A stretch of 64,000 nucleotides of DNA from Nitrosovibrio sp. Nv6 (GTDB taxonomy: Bacteria > Pseudomonadota > Gammaproteobacteria > Burkholderiales > Nitrosomonadaceae), in the NCBI RefSeq assembly GCF_900110495.1, contig NZ_FODX01000005.1, positions 124,001 to 188,000 of the forward strand. Direction: 5' to 3'. The translations under genes were made by a program, and so were the position numbers. The notes beneath the pieces are model-generated. The model saw nothing but the letters and a program-made list of their open reading frames with translations, was not told the origin of the DNA and did not search any database. Every line of letters starts with the position of its first letter. The first letter of the stretch is position 1. Positions 61,361 to 64,000 of this stretch are shown here, piece after piece.

Positions 61361-62998
61361 ATGGCGTGGTTAAAGAGTATTAAAAGCAAAATCGTTGTGT
61401 TCGCCATCACGGCCACGCTCATTCCGTCGCTGGGGCTGGGGCTGCTATCGTTCCGCCAGAATGAAGCGCAGATCAGCGATAATGTAACCCTTGAGCTTCG
61501 TGCGCTGACAAGTTATGCGAACCGGGAAATGGAACTCTGGATCGATAAGCGTGTGCACGAGGTCCACGTAACGTCCACTTCCAGTGCAGTCATAGATGGG
61601 CTATCGGCGGTTGAGCCGCGGGGAACGGACGAGTCCGGCAAAGATCCGCGAGCCCTGGCACACTATCTGCGGTCAGTACAGGAAAAACTTGACACAATAC
61701 TGGAACTCACGATTGTGAATGCGGCGGGGCAAGTCGTGGCGAGTAGTGCGGAAACCCCGGCTATCGTGACACTTCCAGATGATTGGCCGCAGAGCTCTCT
61801 CACGGAAGGCCTTGTGGTCGTGCCGGCCCACTGGAACAAGCAATACGCCACCGCGACAGTCAGCATTGCGATTCCGGTATTGTCATACGACAACATTTTA
61901 ATGGGTGCGTTAGTGGCCGTCCTGGATCTGCGCACCCTGCAACCCGATCTGAAAAGTGCAGCAAAATCGCCGCCGGGCGAAGTGCTTCTGCTCGATCCGG
62001 AAGGCAGGACTCTTGTCAGTAGCCACGCTGATGCAGACGAGTTGATGCAACTGGATGCATCCTCGCTGCAGCGTCTGCTCGCCCAACCGGGCAAGTCTCT
62101 TGCCTTTGATGGTCTGACTCATCAAGAAGTCATCGGATTGGCCGATGTATCCACGGAACTAGGCATCACGATATTGGCGGAACGTGATCATGCGGCAGTT
62201 TATGGAACGTGGATAGAACTGCGCAATATGTTCCTGGCGCTGGTGAGCGCACTGGTTCTGGTAATGACAGCAGTGGCCTTCCAGATGGGCCGTTCGATTG
62301 TTGTGCCTTTGCAACGGCTGATCCGTGCCGCGGACCGCATCGCCAGTGGCGATCTTGAGGTACGCCTCTCCGCAACGCGGCACGATGAACTTGGTCATCT
62401 TACCCAGGTATTTGACCAGATGGCGGACAGGCTGCGCCGGAGCCACGCGGACATCATGGCCGCCAATGAAGCCATGCAACAACAAAATCAGGTGCTGGAA
62501 ACGCTTTCCATCACCGATAGCCTTACTGGCCTGCACAATCGCAGCAAACTTGATGCAATTTTGAACGATGAGCTCGCGCGGTTTAAACGCACCCAGCGGC
62601 AATTTGCATTGCTAATGCTGGATATCGATCACTTCAAGACACTCAACGACACCTACGGCCATGTGGTCGGCGATGAGATTCTGGCTGCTGTCGCCCGTAT
62701 ACTTCTTCAGTCTATTCGAAGTATTGACTATGCGGCGCGGTATGGCGGCGACGAATTTATTATTATTCTGGTCGAAACCTCAGCGGAGCTGGCATTGAAC
62801 ACCGCGGAGCGCATCCGCTCCCAGATAGAAAACATGCGCTACAGTGTGAGCGATTCAACAATCACGGTAACGGTGAGTATCGGCGTCGTGCAGTGCCAGT
62901 CCGACGATATAACGCCAACGGCGGTTTTCACTCGCGCTGACGATGCACTCTACGAAGCGAAACGAGCCGGCCGCAATCAAGCATATCGCGCTCCGTGA
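61361..62998 (+). CDS. Membrane diguanylate cyclase (Cache-HAMP-GGDEF)
   Basis: Makes cyclic di-GMP. 545 residues from the ATG at 61361: membrane span (IVVFAITATLIPSLGLGLLS), a periplasmic dCache-like sensor (about 35-280), second span, HAMP (about 310-360, RAADRIASGDLEVRLSATRH) and GGDEF domain (ITDSLTGLHNRSKLDAILND onward). The active-site motif GGDEF near 460 is intact and is preceded by an RSID I-site at the right distance, so product feedback inhibition is likely. The frame opens earlier (61181), but those 60 residues have no features. Confidence 0.9.
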   Translation: MAWLKSIKSKIVVFAITATLIPSLGLGLLSFRQNEAQISDNVTLELRALTSYANREMELWIDKRVHEVHVTSTSSAVIDGLSAVEPRGTDESGKDPRALAHYLRSVQEKLDTILELTIVNAAGQVVASSAETPAIVTLPDDWPQSSLTEGLVVVPAHWNKQYATATVSIAIPVLSYDNILMGALVAVLDLRTLQPDLKSAAKSPPGEVLLLDPEGRTLVSSHADADELMQLDASSLQRLLAQPGKSLAFDGLTHQEVIGLADVSTELGITILAERDHAAVYGTWIELRNMFLALVSALVLVMTAVAFQMGRSIVVPLQRLIRAADRIASGDLEVRLSATRHDELGHLTQVFDQMADRLRRSHADIMAANEAMQQQNQVLETLSITDSLTGLHNRSKLDAILNDELARFKRTQRQFALLMLDIDHFKTLNDTYGHVVGDEILAAVARILLQSIRSIDYAARYGGDEFIIILVETSAELALNTAERIRSQIENMRYSVSDSTITVTVSIGVVQCQSDDITPTAVFTRADDALYEAKRAGRNQAYRAP

Positions 62999-63062
62999 GC
63001 GACCATCGGGAAATCCTTCTGGTGAGAGGACTTTTGTAATAAGAATCGGAAAACCCGGAAAA

Positions 63063-63941
63063 CTATTCGGCTGTTCCCATGGCTTGCCCACCGTGTCCAT
63101 GACTTGCCGCCTGCGCTTCCACCAGTGAATTGAAAACCCACCCCGATCGTCCGTCAGCGGTGATGATTTGCAGCCAGTCGCCCCTGTAGGCCTCGGCGAT
63201 CACCGTCGAACCTTTTTTCAGCATCCCGAGCACTCCGGCGCGTAGACCTGGCTTCTGGCGAAGATTGCTGTTGGCTTTGGCTCGCAGCGGGATCGGGACC
63301 TGGAATGAAACAGTCACCTGCTGCGGGTCCGAAGCCTTGCGGGTGCGATTATTCCTTACCATGTCGATAAACTCGCGAGCCTGCGCGGCGTAGTCCATGG
63401 CAGCAGCATAATTATCCTGCCCATACGCCGTCGCCGCCGCACTCAGCAGGAGCTGTGCCTGGGTATGCAATACCTGCTCGGAGCCTGTGATTGGGGAAGA
63501 CTTCAAGTTTCCCATAACCATTTCAACCTCCGCAATAGTCGAGGCAGCAGCAGGGCGGGTGGCCAACCGCCGAAGTTTCACCTTGGCGTGGGCGGCCTGA
63601 TTGTTGCTTTCCTGCAGCGCCTTCGCCTGATCCTGCTGCCGAGCCTCCTGACTTCGGATATAGGCTTCCTTCTCCGCCAACAACTTCTGCAAGCGTTCTA
63701 TTTCGTGTTGCTGCGCCTCTTTTTCAGTCAGCAGCTTTGCATATTCAATTTCGGGTTGCCCCTTCGAGCGGGACTCCGACATTGAGTCCTCATTCTCGGC
63801 TTCCAATTGATGAGTTTTCGGAAGAATATTGCATCCCATCATATTCAAACCCAGGAGCACCAGAACCAGCCACCCCAGCATTTGCTCCCGCTGAACCTTG
63901 GACGGACTGTAGAGCTTACTCGATTGCTTCAATGGTCCCAT
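63063..63941 (-). CDS. SH3-domain envelope protein with coiled coil (possible lipoprotein)
   Basis: About 292 residues: a basic N-terminus, a hydrophobic stretch ending LLGLNMMGC (possible lipobox), a coiled-coil segment (about 60-115, YAKLLTEKEAQQHEIERLQK), a small helical region, and an SH3-like domain near the C-terminus (RAKANSNLRQKPGLRAGVLG, KKGSTVIAEAYRGDWLQI, DGRSGWVFNSLV). It ends in a His/Gly tail (ASHGHGGQ). Starts at 63971, 63941 and 63881 are all possible; the last gives a short classic lipoprotein leader. Confidence 0.7.
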   Translation of the reverse strand: MGPLKQSSKLYSPSKVQREQMLGWLVLVLLGLNMMGCNILPKTHQLEAENEDSMSESRSKGQPEIEYAKLLTEKEAQQHEIERLQKLLAEKEAYIRSQEARQQDQAKALQESNNQAAHAKVKLRRLATRPAAASTIAEVEMVMGNLKSSPITGSEQVLHTQAQLLLSAAATAYGQDNYAAAMDYAAQAREFIDMVRNNRTRKASDPQQVTVSFQVPIPLRAKANSNLRQKPGLRAGVLGMLKKGSTVIAEAYRGDWLQIITADGRSGWVFNSLVEAQAASHGHGGQAMGTAE

Positions 63942-64000
63942 TACCTCGTTATCTCCGATCCTGATATCCATGCTATTAGAGTGCCTATTATGCCCGCAGT

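Overview
The window reads as a chromosomal segment of a betaproteobacterium, most likely an ammonia oxidiser of the Nitrosomonadaceae (Nitrosospira-like). The reasons are a red-type (form IC/ID) RuBisCO operon with its CbbX activase and an adjacent LysR regulator, and betaproteobacterial housekeeping gene order throughout (trmJ-iscR, rpsB-tsf-pyrH-frr-uppS-cdsA-dxr-rseP-bamA-skp-fabZ-rnhB, smc-zipA-ligA). The genus is inferred from protein resemblance and was not tested by a search. No rRNA, tRNA, insertion sequence, prophage, CRISPR array or replication origin was seen.

Layout. 1-3.6 kb: carbon fixation (cbbR partial, cbbL, cbbS, cbbX), closed by a strong hairpin terminator. 3.7-6.6 kb: an Atm1-type ABC exporter and phosphatidylserine decarboxylase. 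6.8-12.3 kb, minus strand: a UDP-glucose pyrophosphorylase with an N-terminal extension, a periplasmic diheme cytochrome of the MauG/CcpA type, a Crp/Fnr-family regulator with a probable coupled small gene, a small membrane protein and the MlaA lipoprotein. 12.7-15.4 kb: trmJ-iscR-cysteine desulfurase, with a readable IscR-controlled promoter. 15.5-21.1 kb, plus strand: suhB followed by two overlapping large glycosidase genes (amylo-alpha-1,6-glucosidase and a GH63/MGH1-like enzyme). 21.7-24.3 kb: mutS.

24.4-37.1 kb is a minus-strand block for translation and envelope building. rpsB, tsf, pyrH and frr are followed by uppS, cdsA, dxr, rseP, bamA, skp, fabZ and rnhB. The lipid A genes lpxD, lpxA and lpxB, which often sit among skp, fabZ and rnhB, are not here. 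37.6-39.3 kb holds a plus-strand set of small envelope or stress proteins (DUF883/ElaB type, YqjE type, YqjK-like, a 25-residue membrane microprotein, a secreted EF-hand protein). Then come aroK and a minus-strand run of def, mtnP, a purine phosphoribosyltransferase, a second galU, ligA, zipA and smc.

50.2-64 kb: queF, a LysM lytic transglycosylase, pirin, an SMR transporter, a DUF1207 protein, recJ, mfd, a membrane diguanylate cyclase and an SH3-domain protein that may be a lipoprotein.

Most of the window is ordinary core genome, and no clear undescribed system stands out. The best leads are regulatory or structural: the tandem IscR sites, the hairpins in the cbb and rpsB-tsf spacers, the microprotein and its neighbours, the paired glycosidases, the missing lpx genes, the hexamer repeat in front of the phosphoribosyltransferase gene, and degraded coding material upstream of mutS.
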